From: Thermoplasmata archaeon
GTDB lineage: Archaea > Thermoplasmatota > Thermoplasmata > Thermoplasmatales > Thermoplasmataceae
Assembly (NCBI GenBank): GCA_021799315.1
Contig: JAJZAR010000024.1
Span: 1-15,508 of the forward strand
Length of the DNA: 15,508 nucleotides
Reading direction: 5' to 3'
Shown: positions 1 through 6,593 of the stretch, one piece after another
Numbering within the stretch: position 1 is the first letter of the stretch
How the letters are laid out: each line of letters opens with the position of its first letter
Position numbers and translations under genes: made by a program
Notes under the pieces: generated by a model
Database searches by the model: none
What the model was told of the DNA's origin: nothing
The model's input: only the letters and a program-made list of their open reading frames with translations

Positions 1-2
1 AC

Positions 3-182
3 AACAAAACGTTCAGGAAGACGTGGGAGTCATGGTTAGTTTTCTATTATCCGGACAAGGCACTGCAGATAGCACTGAGCCAGGGCCATACCACTACAAC
101 ACAGTATGAGCATTACCTGAATATTCCGTTTGAAGGGGATGACAGAAAAGAAATGAGGAAATGGGTGGAGGGTTGGATGTGA
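3..182 (+). CDS. Tyrosine recombinase/integrase, C-terminal fragment (5' end outside window)
   Basis: The reading frame is open from the window edge to TGA at 180-182, leaving the last 59 residues. It contains a G-H followed about six residues later by a tyrosine in the pattern LSQGHTTTTQYEHYLN. This matches the last part of the tyrosine recombinase catalytic domain: the histidine of the LGH box and the nucleophilic tyrosine that attacks DNA and forms the 3'-phosphotyrosine link. The upstream catalytic arginines lie outside the window. The family comprises XerA-like resolvases and integrases of archaeal viruses and plasmids; which of these it is cannot be told from this fragment. Its presence fits an integrated or resolved mobile element extending to the left. 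The family call is fairly safe, the subfamily open. Confidence 0.8.
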   Translation, partial: NKTFRKTWESWLVFYYPDKALQIALSQGHTTTTQYEHYLNIPFEGDDRKEMRKWVEGWM

Positions 183-360
183 AAATAGCGGATATGCAAA
201 TCATATCTGAGGACTCGATTTTAACAGATAATTAGTAAAACTCTGGCTTTGCGTGATTTAAGATATGGAATTGTTCAACGATTTACTCAAAATTCTATGA
301 AAAGTCGACAAACGCATTTTGGTTTTCCATATTCTTTGGTCAATATTCGAAAGGTGAAAA

Positions 361-370
361 GATTTTTAAC
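361..370 (+). promoter_or_regulatory. TATA-like box of the Bat-like regulator gene
   Basis: An AT-rich ATTTTTAA stretch is centred about 25 bases before the ATG at 391. No Shine-Dalgarno sequence precedes that ATG, so a leaderless transcript is likely. The rest of 183-360 holds no convincing gene on either strand. Confidence 0.4.
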
Positions 371-374
371 TGTC

Positions 375-389
375 TTTATGGTATATTTT
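375..389 (+). promoter_or_regulatory. Motif copy 1 shared by regulator and permease promoters
   Basis: TTTATGGTATATTTT lies just before the ATG at 391. A nearly identical copy (14 of 15 bases) lies just before the permease ATG at 1149. In a leaderless arrangement it overlaps the region from the TATA box to the start site, where a bound repressor would block transcription. That it is a regulator-binding site is inference. Confidence 0.35.
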
Positions 390-390
390 T

Positions 391-1095
391 ATGGACGGGG
401 ACATTTTCACTTTATTATCATTCACAGCTGAACATAATTGTTGGAGCCGTCTAACTAGAGATTCCAATAGGGAACAGCTTTATGTACGCATTTTGACGTC
501 ATATCCAATAATTGGGAAAGAGGAACTGTTTACTGCGATTTCAGTTTATGGGATAAAAGAAAGTGTGGAAGAGTTCCTTGGCAGGCTTAAGAATGCAAGT
601 AATGTAAGCAAAATTATCTCGACATCTCCATTCTATGATATCCGCAGCCAAAAGACTGATAACCTACTAGTTCAGTTTATAGTTAATTCCGAAAATACTA
701 TCACAAGCGTAGTTTCATTATCGAAACCTATTTCATTTACCGTCAAAATTTTTGAGGGAATTGAGCAATGGAACGTTTATTTCAGCAAACCCTTGAAATA
801 TCAAGTTAGTCGACTCGTCAGAACACTGAAGTCTAGCTTTATAATTAGGCAGTATTTAACAAGTAGCGTATCCATTGGGAGCCTATATGAAGCTCCAAAT
901 AAGTTCTATCTAAGTTCCGAAGAGGCGAAGTTTATAGGCTTTCTGCTGAAAAACGGATTCTTCGAATCACCAAGAACTTTGAAACTCAAAGATTTAAGCA
1001 GAGAATTAAACCTGTCTGCTTCAAGCCTTAGTAGAAAAGTCAGAGAGATCGAACAAAAAATATTCGAGAGGATACTGGAAAGTGAAAATATTTAA
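391..1095 (+). CDS. Bat-like HTH_10 transcriptional regulator
   Basis: A 234-residue protein with the two-part layout of archaeal Bat/HTH_10 regulators. The N-terminal part opens with a beta-strand and the H-x-CWS motif (H15, C17, W18), typical of the small ligand-sensing domain of this group. The C-terminal part (about 172-225) is a helix-turn-helix with the pattern YLSSEEAKFIGFLLKNGFF, then L-x-x-LSRELNLS and SSLSRKVREIE. Such proteins act as DNA-binding regulators of nearby metabolic genes. The start at 391 is chosen because the conserved N-terminal strand begins a few codons later and a TATA-like box sits about 25 bases upstream. The gene stops 53 bases before the permease, so it probably controls the permease and PLP enzyme that follow. 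The effector is unknown; an amino acid is a reasonable guess from context. Confidence 0.75.
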   Translation: MDGDIFTLLSFTAEHNCWSRLTRDSNREQLYVRILTSYPIIGKEELFTAISVYGIKESVEEFLGRLKNASNVSKIISTSPFYDIRSQKTDNLLVQFIVNSENTITSVVSLSKPISFTVKIFEGIEQWNVYFSKPLKYQVSRLVRTLKSSFIIRQYLTSSVSIGSLYEAPNKFYLSSEEAKFIGFLLKNGFFESPRTLKLKDLSRELNLSASSLSRKVREIEQKIFERILESENI

Positions 1096-1098
1096 AGT

Positions 1099-1126
1099 TT
1101 GCAACATATTGCAACAACATTTATGC
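1099..1126 (+). promoter_or_regulatory. Permease promoter: tandem TTGCAACA repeats plus TATA-like box
   Basis: Two perfect direct copies of TTGCAACA stand at 1099-1106 and 1109-1116, exactly 10 bases apart, so they lie on the same face of the helix. They immediately precede a TATA-like ATTTATGC at 1119-1126, centred about 26 bases before the ATG at 1149. The position just upstream of the TATA box is where archaeal activators, or repressors competing for TFB, bind. The Bat-like regulator encoded next door is the obvious candidate ligand. Confidence 0.5.
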
Positions 1127-1130
1127 TAGA

Positions 1131-1145
1131 TTTATAGTATATTTT
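1131..1145 (+). promoter_or_regulatory. Motif copy 2 shared by regulator and permease promoters
   Basis: TTTATAGTATATTTT differs at one position from the copy at 375-389. Both lie 1 to 3 bases before a start codon. The pair suggests common control of the regulator gene and the permease gene. Confidence 0.35.
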
Positions 1146-1148
1146 CTT

Positions 1149-2549
1149 ATGACATTAGAAGGTATAGAATCAGTAGGATTAAAGAGGAACGCGATTTCGC
1201 TAAGGCAACTATCGGTCCAAGGATTGGCTGTCATTGGGCCATCTATTACGGCAGCGATTCTGATCACCGGAATTGCCGGTGTTGCACTTTCTGCCACTCC
1301 ACTGGTTTTTCTGGTTGCGACTTTCGCCATACTGATAAATGCAAACACAGCAATCCAATATTCTAAAAAAGTAGCAAGTTCTGGAGGATTTTTCACCTAT
1401 GTATCGCACGGAATAGGACCAAGGACAGGTGTAATGACCGGGCTGTATCAGCTATTTTACCAGATAAACAATGTTGCCTTTCTTGCCCTTTGGAATGGTT
1501 ATTTCATAGGGGCCGTATATTCATTTTTTACGGGAAAGCCAGTTTCAGTATATGTTATGTTACTGATCGGCATAATTACACTGCTTTTTGCGCTTTCCAT
1601 CCAGTACTTCGGAATTAGAAAAGCCGTTGGGTTTAATTATATTACAGGTTTAATCGAAAGTGCCTTTTTAGTAATTATTTCGCTAATCATTATTGCTGTA
1701 AGTCCATCTTCAAATACGGCTTATGTTTTTACCCCCGGTTCAGCTGGAATAAGCGGAGTGGGCCTCGGAATGATACTAGCTCTCTTATCTTTTGGAGGAT
1801 ATACCACAGTTGTATCGTTGGGAGAAGAGGCAGAGACACCAAAGAAAAACGTCGGGAAAGCAATAATATTCACCGTACTTATGGCTGGCTTTGTATTTGT
1901 TATTACATCTTACGCACTTACCATTGGGTGGGGATATAAAAATATGGCCGCCTTTGCTGCATTACCACTTCCTGGATTTACAGTGGTGAATGCAAAAATA
2001 GGTCTTGTAGCCACTGTCATACTTTCCGTGATTGTTCTAAGCGCAAACTTAAATGCAATCAATGGCCAAACAGTTAATGTGTCCCGCCTTGTATACCGGA
2101 TGGCACGTGATAAAATCTTCCCAAAGTTCCTTGGCGAAGCCCATAAAAGGTATCAGACGCCTTACACTTCGCTATTTGCAATTACAGGGATCAGTGCAAT
2201 AGTCATGCTAATAACTTTTTTCACCATCACCCCATTGATTGACGCAGTTTTTCTGCTTGCCACAATGGCTACGGTTGGAACAATAATGGTTCACAGTATC
2301 ACAAACATTTCACTTATCCCTTACTATGCAAGAATAAAAGAGTTCAAACCAATATTTTCTGCATTACTCCCTATTGTTGGTACGGTTTTAGTATTGTACG
2401 CACTATACGCGTCAATTTGGCCCCCTGTATATCCATATTATTTGGCACCAATTGCATTAGCAGTCTGGACTCCTTTAAGTGTGCTTTTCATCATGCTCAG
2501 GATTAATAAGAGAATGGATATTGATTCTATAGGAAAATTTACAGTGTGA
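1149..2549 (+). CDS. APC-family amino acid permease
   Basis: A 466-residue, highly hydrophobic protein with about 12 membrane segments and a length typical of the APC (amino acid/polyamine/organocation) superfamily. After a short charged N-terminus, the first segment carries the broken-helix pattern GPSITAAIL-x-x-GIAG (30-44), where APC transporters bind the amino and carboxyl groups of the substrate. A second signature is SSGGFFTYVSHGIGPRTG (77-94). The family's cytoplasmic-loop motif follows as SFGGYTTVVSLGEEAETPKKN (214-234). It probably takes up an amino acid by proton symport across the plasma membrane; the substrate cannot be read from the sequence. The PLP-enzyme gene begins within about a dozen bases of its stop codon, so the two are almost certainly co-transcribed and the substrate may feed that enzyme. 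No Shine-Dalgarno precedes the start, consistent with a leaderless message. Confidence 0.88.
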   Translation: MTLEGIESVGLKRNAISLRQLSVQGLAVIGPSITAAILITGIAGVALSATPLVFLVATFAILINANTAIQYSKKVASSGGFFTYVSHGIGPRTGVMTGLYQLFYQINNVAFLALWNGYFIGAVYSFFTGKPVSVYVMLLIGIITLLFALSIQYFGIRKAVGFNYITGLIESAFLVIISLIIIAVSPSSNTAYVFTPGSAGISGVGLGMILALLSFGGYTTVVSLGEEAETPKKNVGKAIIFTVLMAGFVFVITSYALTIGWGYKNMAAFAALPLPGFTVVNAKIGLVATVILSVIVLSANLNAINGQTVNVSRLVYRMARDKIFPKFLGEAHKRYQTPYTSLFAITGISAIVMLITFFTITPLIDAVFLLATMATVGTIMVHSITNISLIPYYARIKEFKPIFSALLPIVGTVLVLYALYASIWPPVYPYYLAPIALAVWTPLSVLFIMLRINKRMDIDSIGKFTV

Positions 2550-2551
2550 CT

Positions 2552-2557
2552 GGTGAT
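2552..2557 (+). promoter_or_regulatory. Shine-Dalgarno of the PLP-enzyme gene
   Basis: GGTGAT is fully complementary to the usual archaeal 16S rRNA 3' end (ATCACC). It sits four bases before the ATG at 2562 and directly after the permease stop. It supports 2562 as the start, rather than the GTG at 2553 or the ATG at 2556. It also fits an operon-internal, leadered gene in a genome where first genes are leaderless. Confidence 0.55.
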
Positions 2558-2561
2558 GTAT

Positions 2562-3779
2562 ATGGAACATATGAAAGATATAGAAATGATATCGGCAAAA
2601 TTGGATAGGGCTCTAGAGAACCACAATAAATGGAGAAGCAACTCTTTAAATTTGGTGGCATCCGAATCCATCCTTTGGGACACAACGGATCCACTGAATT
2701 ATAAAGACCTCACCAGGAGAGCAATTCTTGGAATTCCTGGCCAAAGATACAGTGAAGGCGGGCAATACATAGACGACATAGAGAAAATAACCGAAGAGCT
2801 TTTGAAGGATGCGTTTACAGCGATTCATGCAGAATGGCGTCCTATATCTGGATCTATGGCTGATGGCATACTAATACATGCACTTACATCAGTAGGCGAC
2901 AAAATTATTGCCACTCCCACTCCGCTGGGACATCCCACATGGCATGAGAAGGGGTACTCTGGATTTAGAGGTCTGAGTATCACCGACATCCCCTATGACT
3001 GGGAGAGTCTGGAACCTGATTATGCAAAGTTAAGCGAGTTAACATCAGAACAGACATTCAGGCTTCTCATAGATGGGTCATCATTAATTCTCTTTCCGCC
3101 AGATTTCACCAAATTAATGAGGTCTGCTAACGGATCACCTATATGGTATGACGGCGCACACGTCCTCGGACTGATAATGGGAGGTAAGTTTCCCAATCCG
3201 CTAGACTTTGGAATTTTGGCATTGAGTGGATCAGCTCAAAAGACTATGGCGGGCCCTCTTGGGGGGGTAATTCTTACCAATGATGATGATATATACAGCA
3301 GAATTGTTGATGTCACCTCTAATGATATGGCAACACCGGACTACAGCAGATATGTTATGTTGTCAAAAACTCTTCTTAACTGGAAAAAAGCCGGAAGGGA
3401 ATTTGCCCAGAGAATAACAGGTAACGCCAAATCGCTCTCCGAGGAGTTGGTTAATGCTGGCCTTAGAGTCATTCTTGAGGAGAGGGGGTATACGGCCACA
3501 CACCAAATAGGCCTTGTGGCTCCTAACAGTATGAATGCGGAAACTGCTGCTCAGAAGCTGGCAAAATCCAGCATTATCACAACCCCGTTCCCACTTCCGA
3601 AAAGAATGAAAGACAGGGAAATCCTAAGGCTTGGAGTAACGGAGATAACTCAGTTGGGATTCGACAAAGATGACATGGGGACCGTTGCAATGGCAATTAA
3701 ACAGGCTTTTACAGATGCTCATGGGACTTCAAATAAAATCAGAGAGATTATGGAGGAGAAAGCAAAGGTTCAGGCCTGA
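2562..3779 (+). CDS. SHMT-fold PLP enzyme, divergent; probably not a folate-dependent hydroxymethyltransferase
   Basis: A 405-residue fold-type I PLP enzyme of the serine hydroxymethyltransferase (GlyA) family. From the ATG at 2562 these landmarks align with E. coli GlyA: NLVASES (30-36), IPGQRYSEGG-x-x-ID (58-71), RPISGSMADG (93-102), PLP-stacking His in LGHPTW (H124), WYDGAHVLGL with Asp197 and His200, the PLP-Schiff-base lysine K227 in AQKTMAGPLGG, and the carboxylate-binding arginine R356 in LRLGVTEIT. However, the YAEGYP motif is replaced (Y55 to Ala54, E57 to Leu56), Y65 is Ser64, the His before the lysine is Gln226, and R235 is Leu233. Those residues matter for folate-dependent SHMT activity. 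I infer a related reaction, such as retro-aldol cleavage of a beta-hydroxy amino acid or another PLP reaction, acting on what the neighbouring permease imports. It follows the permease in the same operon. Confidence 0.75.
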   Translation: MEHMKDIEMISAKLDRALENHNKWRSNSLNLVASESILWDTTDPLNYKDLTRRAILGIPGQRYSEGGQYIDDIEKITEELLKDAFTAIHAEWRPISGSMADGILIHALTSVGDKIIATPTPLGHPTWHEKGYSGFRGLSITDIPYDWESLEPDYAKLSELTSEQTFRLLIDGSSLILFPPDFTKLMRSANGSPIWYDGAHVLGLIMGGKFPNPLDFGILALSGSAQKTMAGPLGGVILTNDDDIYSRIVDVTSNDMATPDYSRYVMLSKTLLNWKKAGREFAQRITGNAKSLSEELVNAGLRVILEERGYTATHQIGLVAPNSMNAETAAQKLAKSSIITTPFPLPKRMKDREILRLGVTEITQLGFDKDDMGTVAMAIKQAFTDAHGTSNKIREIMEEKAKVQA

Positions 3780-3828
3780 ATGAGCAAGTCACATTAATTC
3801 TTAAGACAACAGAAGCTTTCATTAATCA

Positions 3829-3835
3829 TTTTTTT
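3829..3835 (+). terminator. T-run terminator after the permease/PLP-enzyme operon
   Basis: A run of seven T lies 50 bases after the stop codon at 3779. Archaeal RNA polymerase terminates at such T-runs without needing a hairpin. A new promoter follows near 4001. Confidence 0.4.
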
Positions 3836-3970
3836 CCAAGCTTGTGGCGTGAACTAAAGTCCAGAAATGACGTCATTCTTTTCTTTGGCAAATTCCCCAT
3901 GTCCTGTCCGAAAAACCTACCCCTGAAAACTGACCCATTTACTTATATACCTCCTACCCATGATTTTGGT

Positions 3971-4008
3971 GTCCAGAAAAGAACTCTATTCTGGACAAAA
4001 ATATTTAA
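3971..4008 (+). promoter_or_regulatory. Inverted-repeat operator candidate next to a TATA box
   Basis: A perfect inverted repeat, GTCCAGAA (3971-3978) and TTCTGGAC (3989-3996), has a 10-base spacer. It ends four bases before the TATA-like ATATTTAA at 4001-4008, centred about 28 bases before the ATG at 4033. A further GTCCAGAA half-site occurs at 3859-3866. The two arms are 18 bases apart start to start, close to two helical turns, as for a dimeric regulator. Otherwise 3836-4032 holds no convincing gene: a possible short frame at 3842-4036 has a poor composition and overlaps this promoter. Confidence 0.45.
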
Positions 4009-4032
4009 ACTCGCCAGCCTCATAGGACTTCA

Positions 4033-4572
4033 ATGAGAGATATGGAGGATCTTGTCAGCCTCCTCAGGGAGAGGAACACAATAGACCAGAGGATTACCGG
4101 TATTATCCATAGGCCCGCAGAGAAGGGCCACATAGCGGAATGGATCGCCTCCAAGGCATTTCCGATAGAGCTCAACGATGACGGGAACAGAAAGGGTTAC
4201 GATGGGATCTTCACCGATGGAGACCTGAAGGGCAAGAAGGTAGATGTGAAATTCTACCCGGTGAATGAGCACAGTATTGACCTGGATCCGGATGTAGGCG
4301 ATGACGTCTACCTGCTCATTTTCACCGGCTCGCACAGGTCATCGGGCTCGTCGAAACACCAGGAAAGGCAGTTCCGCATAACGAACGTCTATCTGTTCAA
4401 TGAGCGGGAGCTCTGCGATTCGCTGAGAAAAGATAATGTCAAGGTGGGCGTTGCCTCGAGTGTCAAGACGGAATACTGGGAGAGGGGCGAGATATACCCT
4501 GAGGATAAACTGGACCTCGGTTTGTGCATGAAAAGTGAAGTGTTAAGTTTTTTCTGTTGCATGCAGGAATAG
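4033..4572 (+). CDS. Putative PD-(D/E)xK-fold protein of unknown function
   Basis: A 179-residue, mostly soluble protein. A helix RPAEKGHIAEWIASKAF (27-43) carries E30 and E36. It is followed by GYDGIF (D57), then KKVDVKFY with D71 and K73. This order of helix glutamate, G-Y-D, and hydrophobic-D-V-K is the arrangement of the PD-(D/E)xK restriction-endonuclease-like fold, with D57, D71 and K73 as the likely metal-binding and catalytic set. Similar layouts occur in several families of uncharacterised nuclease-fold proteins. Start: ATG 4033, with a TATA box at the right distance for a leaderless message. The last 15 residues are unusual (two adjacent Cys and Phe residues) and follow a GC drop and T-run around 4547-4552, so the original C-terminus may have been altered by a rearrangement. 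A DNA-processing role is inference. Confidence 0.6.
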   Translation: MRDMEDLVSLLRERNTIDQRITGIIHRPAEKGHIAEWIASKAFPIELNDDGNRKGYDGIFTDGDLKGKKVDVKFYPVNEHSIDLDPDVGDDVYLLIFTGSHRSSGSSKHQERQFRITNVYLFNERELCDSLRKDNVKVGVASSVKTEYWERGEIYPEDKLDLGLCMKSEVLSFFCCMQE

Positions 4573-4909
4573 CAGAGAACAGACCATCCATCATGGGATA
4601 ACTGCCATTTCATCAGAAACAGGACGGATAAGGAACATTTTAGGAAGTCACATATTTATACCGCAAAGATAAAAGGCAATAGTCTGGTCTTTCTCATTTC
4701 CCATCGCCATACACAAAGGTATCTGGAAAGGATGAGCCTTTTCATACAGAAACAGTGCGATCCAATGTGCCGCCGAAAGACTCACCCGGTGCCCTTATTT
4801 CTCTATGCCGTATGGCTATCTGAAGCGGCACAGGTTCATGGTTATAATTCTCATGAAGGAATGAAAATGTGTTTCGACGGGGACGGTTTTTGGAAAGCTC
4901 CGGATTTCA
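4573..4909. other. Gene-less stretch between convergent genes
   Basis: About 340 bases with no supportable gene. There is one good TATA-like CATATTTATA at 4651-4660, but no convincing reading frame begins 25-30 bases after it, so an RNA gene or a lost gene start is possible. A short plus-strand frame at 4732-4986 runs antisense into the 3' end of the next gene and has implausible composition. Confidence 0.4.
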
Positions 4910-6394
4910 TCAAAGAGGTCCAAAAATATTTGTTAATGACTCCGCCATTTTCTTTGAGCAATATGCTTCAAATTCTTCCGGCCTGAATACCGCAATATTG
5001 CTTACGCCACCTATTTTATGGCCCCCATTGGAACTCAAGAACCGGTTCTGTGCTGTTAAATTCGTGCCATCAATATAACGGCTTGTAATGCCCATAGAGG
5101 ATGTCTTATCTATGCACTTGATTACGTCTTCAAGTGGAATGCCAAGGATGTCGCAATGTTGACCTATGTCCTCATCCCTCTTACCTCCCCTGTAGAGGGT
5201 CCACCATGCAAGATATTCTCCAATCTCCTCCTCTTTTTCACCGGAGCTGCCAGAGAATCCGAATATTTTAGCGATTGGCTTATACGGTGCCAGTATCAGG
5301 TCATCGCTGACCTTCACCCCAAGGCCGGTTGCAGACAGTTTTTTTCCGAATTCCCATAACTTTTTGCTCAAAAACGGGCTCGCTACCAGTGCTGTAAGCC
5401 TGGCAACTTCCACTGGCGGTCTCCAATTGGGAAGCGCATATACGCTGAAAGAATCGTTCCTGTATGGTCTGAACTGTCCTGAAGTTCCTGTTAACGCTGC
5501 TTCTGAGAATATTCCTGAGTAACCGGCAATCTTTCCACCGATATTGATTTTGATGTTCTCAATGTACCTGGCCACTACTGCCCTAATGATCTCCTTATTC
5601 TCGGCATAAGCCAGCGGATCGCCCTTCATCTTTCCGGTTCCAGTTATCATTGGCACTTCTGCCGTTTCATAGGAATATTTTACCATATCTCCCCATTCCA
5701 TGTCAAACAGGTATACCTTCAGCCCCTGCGCGATGCCCAAACTGCTGAGGAGTTTATACTCATTCGTATCCTTATAGCGCTCTGAATCTTTAAAAGAGCC
5801 TTGTCCGGCTGTGGCAAAACGATAAATTATCTCTTCTGCCAGACCAACATCAACGTTTGGATCATATCTCCTCAGGGATTCCTCAAATTCTGCTGCCTTT
5901 CCGTTTGCCTCCAATATTCTTACCATCCGCTTCGCCTGATGCCAGTACATGCTCCTAGTGGCTGCACCGGGCAGATTCCGGACATAGTCCTCGAAACTGT
6001 GGTCATCTTCCCCTGGCGGAGGGCACCAGAAAATATCTGGCATGCTTTTTGACATTCTATCTATAAGTGGCCTGTCGGGCGTTATGATGATCCTGTTGGA
6101 AAGGAACGGTGAATTGAGGAGCTTTTTCAGGTCGGTGTCGAGATCACCCTGCACATGCACCTCTATGCCCAAAAATGGTTTACTGGATCCGCTCCTGAAT
6201 CCAATACAGTCAATGCGCCCATCTGCAACAGTATATTCATCATCGCATTGGAAGCCGTAACTCTCGAGAATCCTGCACACATCATTTTTAATACTTTCAT
6301 GGTTGCTGGACATGACTCCATAATGTTTTCCGGCTGAAAATAGTTTTTCTGATAAGTCATTCCCATAAGAATCGGCCAGTTTAAAGACTTTCAA
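4910..6394 (-). CDS. Uncharacterised 494-aa protein with N-terminal PD-(D/E)xK-like domain
   Basis: I do not recognise this family. The N-terminal part (about 32-106) looks like a restriction-endonuclease-like fold: a helix ESIKNDVCRILESYGF (33-48), then DGRIDCIGF (D62), then FLGIEVHVQGDLDTDLKKL with E78 and H80, where the usual E-x-K lysine is replaced by histidine, and a strand RIIITPD. Such a domain could bind DNA, with or without cleavage. Residues 130-494 are mixed alpha/beta with no motif I can name. Start: a TTG at 6394 with a TATA-like ATTTAAG at 6414-6420; an ATG 27 codons in (M28), with GGAG just upstream, is a serious alternative. It is convergent to the preceding gene, which also has a nuclease-like motif, and is higher in GC than the island to its right. 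Confidence 0.6.
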   Translation of the reverse strand: MKVFKLADSYGNDLSEKLFSAGKHYGVMSSNHESIKNDVCRILESYGFQCDDEYTVADGRIDCIGFRSGSSKPFLGIEVHVQGDLDTDLKKLLNSPFLSNRIIITPDRPLIDRMSKSMPDIFWCPPPGEDDHSFEDYVRNLPGAATRSMYWHQAKRMVRILEANGKAAEFEESLRRYDPNVDVGLAEEIIYRFATAGQGSFKDSERYKDTNEYKLLSSLGIAQGLKVYLFDMEWGDMVKYSYETAEVPMITGTGKMKGDPLAYAENKEIIRAVVARYIENIKINIGGKIAGYSGIFSEAALTGTSGQFRPYRNDSFSVYALPNWRPPVEVARLTALVASPFLSKKLWEFGKKLSATGLGVKVSDDLILAPYKPIAKIFGFSGSSGEKEEEIGEYLAWWTLYRGGKRDEDIGQHCDILGIPLEDVIKCIDKTSSMGITSRYIDGTNLTAQNRFLSSNGGHKIGGVSNIAVFRPEEFEAYCSKKMAESLTNIFGPL

Positions 6395-6413
6395 GTGCCG
6401 CCATGTTGAGGAT

Positions 6414-6420
6414 CTTAAAT
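6414..6420 (-). promoter_or_regulatory. TATA-like box for the 494-aa gene
   Basis: On the minus strand ATTTAAG is centred about 23 bases before the TTG start at 6394. That is slightly close for a leaderless start but compatible with one. Confidence 0.3.
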
Positions 6421-6463
6421 CTTGACTACGGAACTCTGCCTTCAGTTATGACCCTTTAGGGGA

Positions 6464-6469
6464 TTCTAT
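6464..6469. repeat. Left target-site duplication of the insertion sequence
   Basis: TTCTAT directly abuts the left terminal repeat and is repeated exactly at 8128-8133 next to the right one. Six bases fits the 5-6 base duplications known for IS1634-type elements. Confidence 0.75.
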
Positions 6470-6497
6470 CCTGAACTCTTCATGTTTTTAGGCACAT
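6470..6497 (+). repeat. Left terminal inverted repeat of the IS
   Basis: It reads CCTGAACTCTTCA, seven variable bases, then AGGCACAT. Compared with the reverse complement of the right end, the outer 13 bases match except one and the inner eight match fully, with a poorly conserved seven-base middle. Confidence 0.8.
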
Positions 6498-6550
6498 AAT
6501 CTCCTATAATAATGGATTTGTTGGGTTATTCTAAGGTTTTGTAAGAGAAT

Positions 6551-6560
6551 ACTTTATATT
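6551..6560 (+). promoter_or_regulatory. TATA box of the transposase gene
   Basis: ACTTTATATT is centred 28 bases before the ATG at 6584, so the message is leaderless. It lies between the left terminal repeat and an inverted internal copy of that repeat. Confidence 0.5.
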
Positions 6561-6564
6561 CAAT

Positions 6565-6593
6565 ATGTGCCTACGGTATCTACATGAAGAGTT
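6565..6593 (+). repeat. Internal inverted copy of the terminal repeat over the transposase start
   Basis: ATGTGCCTAC followed, after nine bases, by ATGAAGAGTT repeats the two conserved blocks of the right terminal repeat in the same orientation, with a longer spacer. It covers the transcription start and first codons of the transposase, so transposase binding here could repress its own gene. Confidence 0.55.

Noticed and set aside
249..431. A 60-residue plus-strand frame
   Set aside because: It is rich in Phe and aromatic residues, overlaps the regulator start in another frame, and has no TATA box at the right distance.
4640..4830. A small RNA (C/D-box type) after the TATA-like box at 4651
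   Set aside because: Only weak C-like and D-like boxes can be found, not in a proper C-D'-C'-D order.
6402..6404. An ATG upstream of the 494-aa gene as its start
   Set aside because: It is out of frame and reads only seven codons before a stop; using it would require a frameshift.
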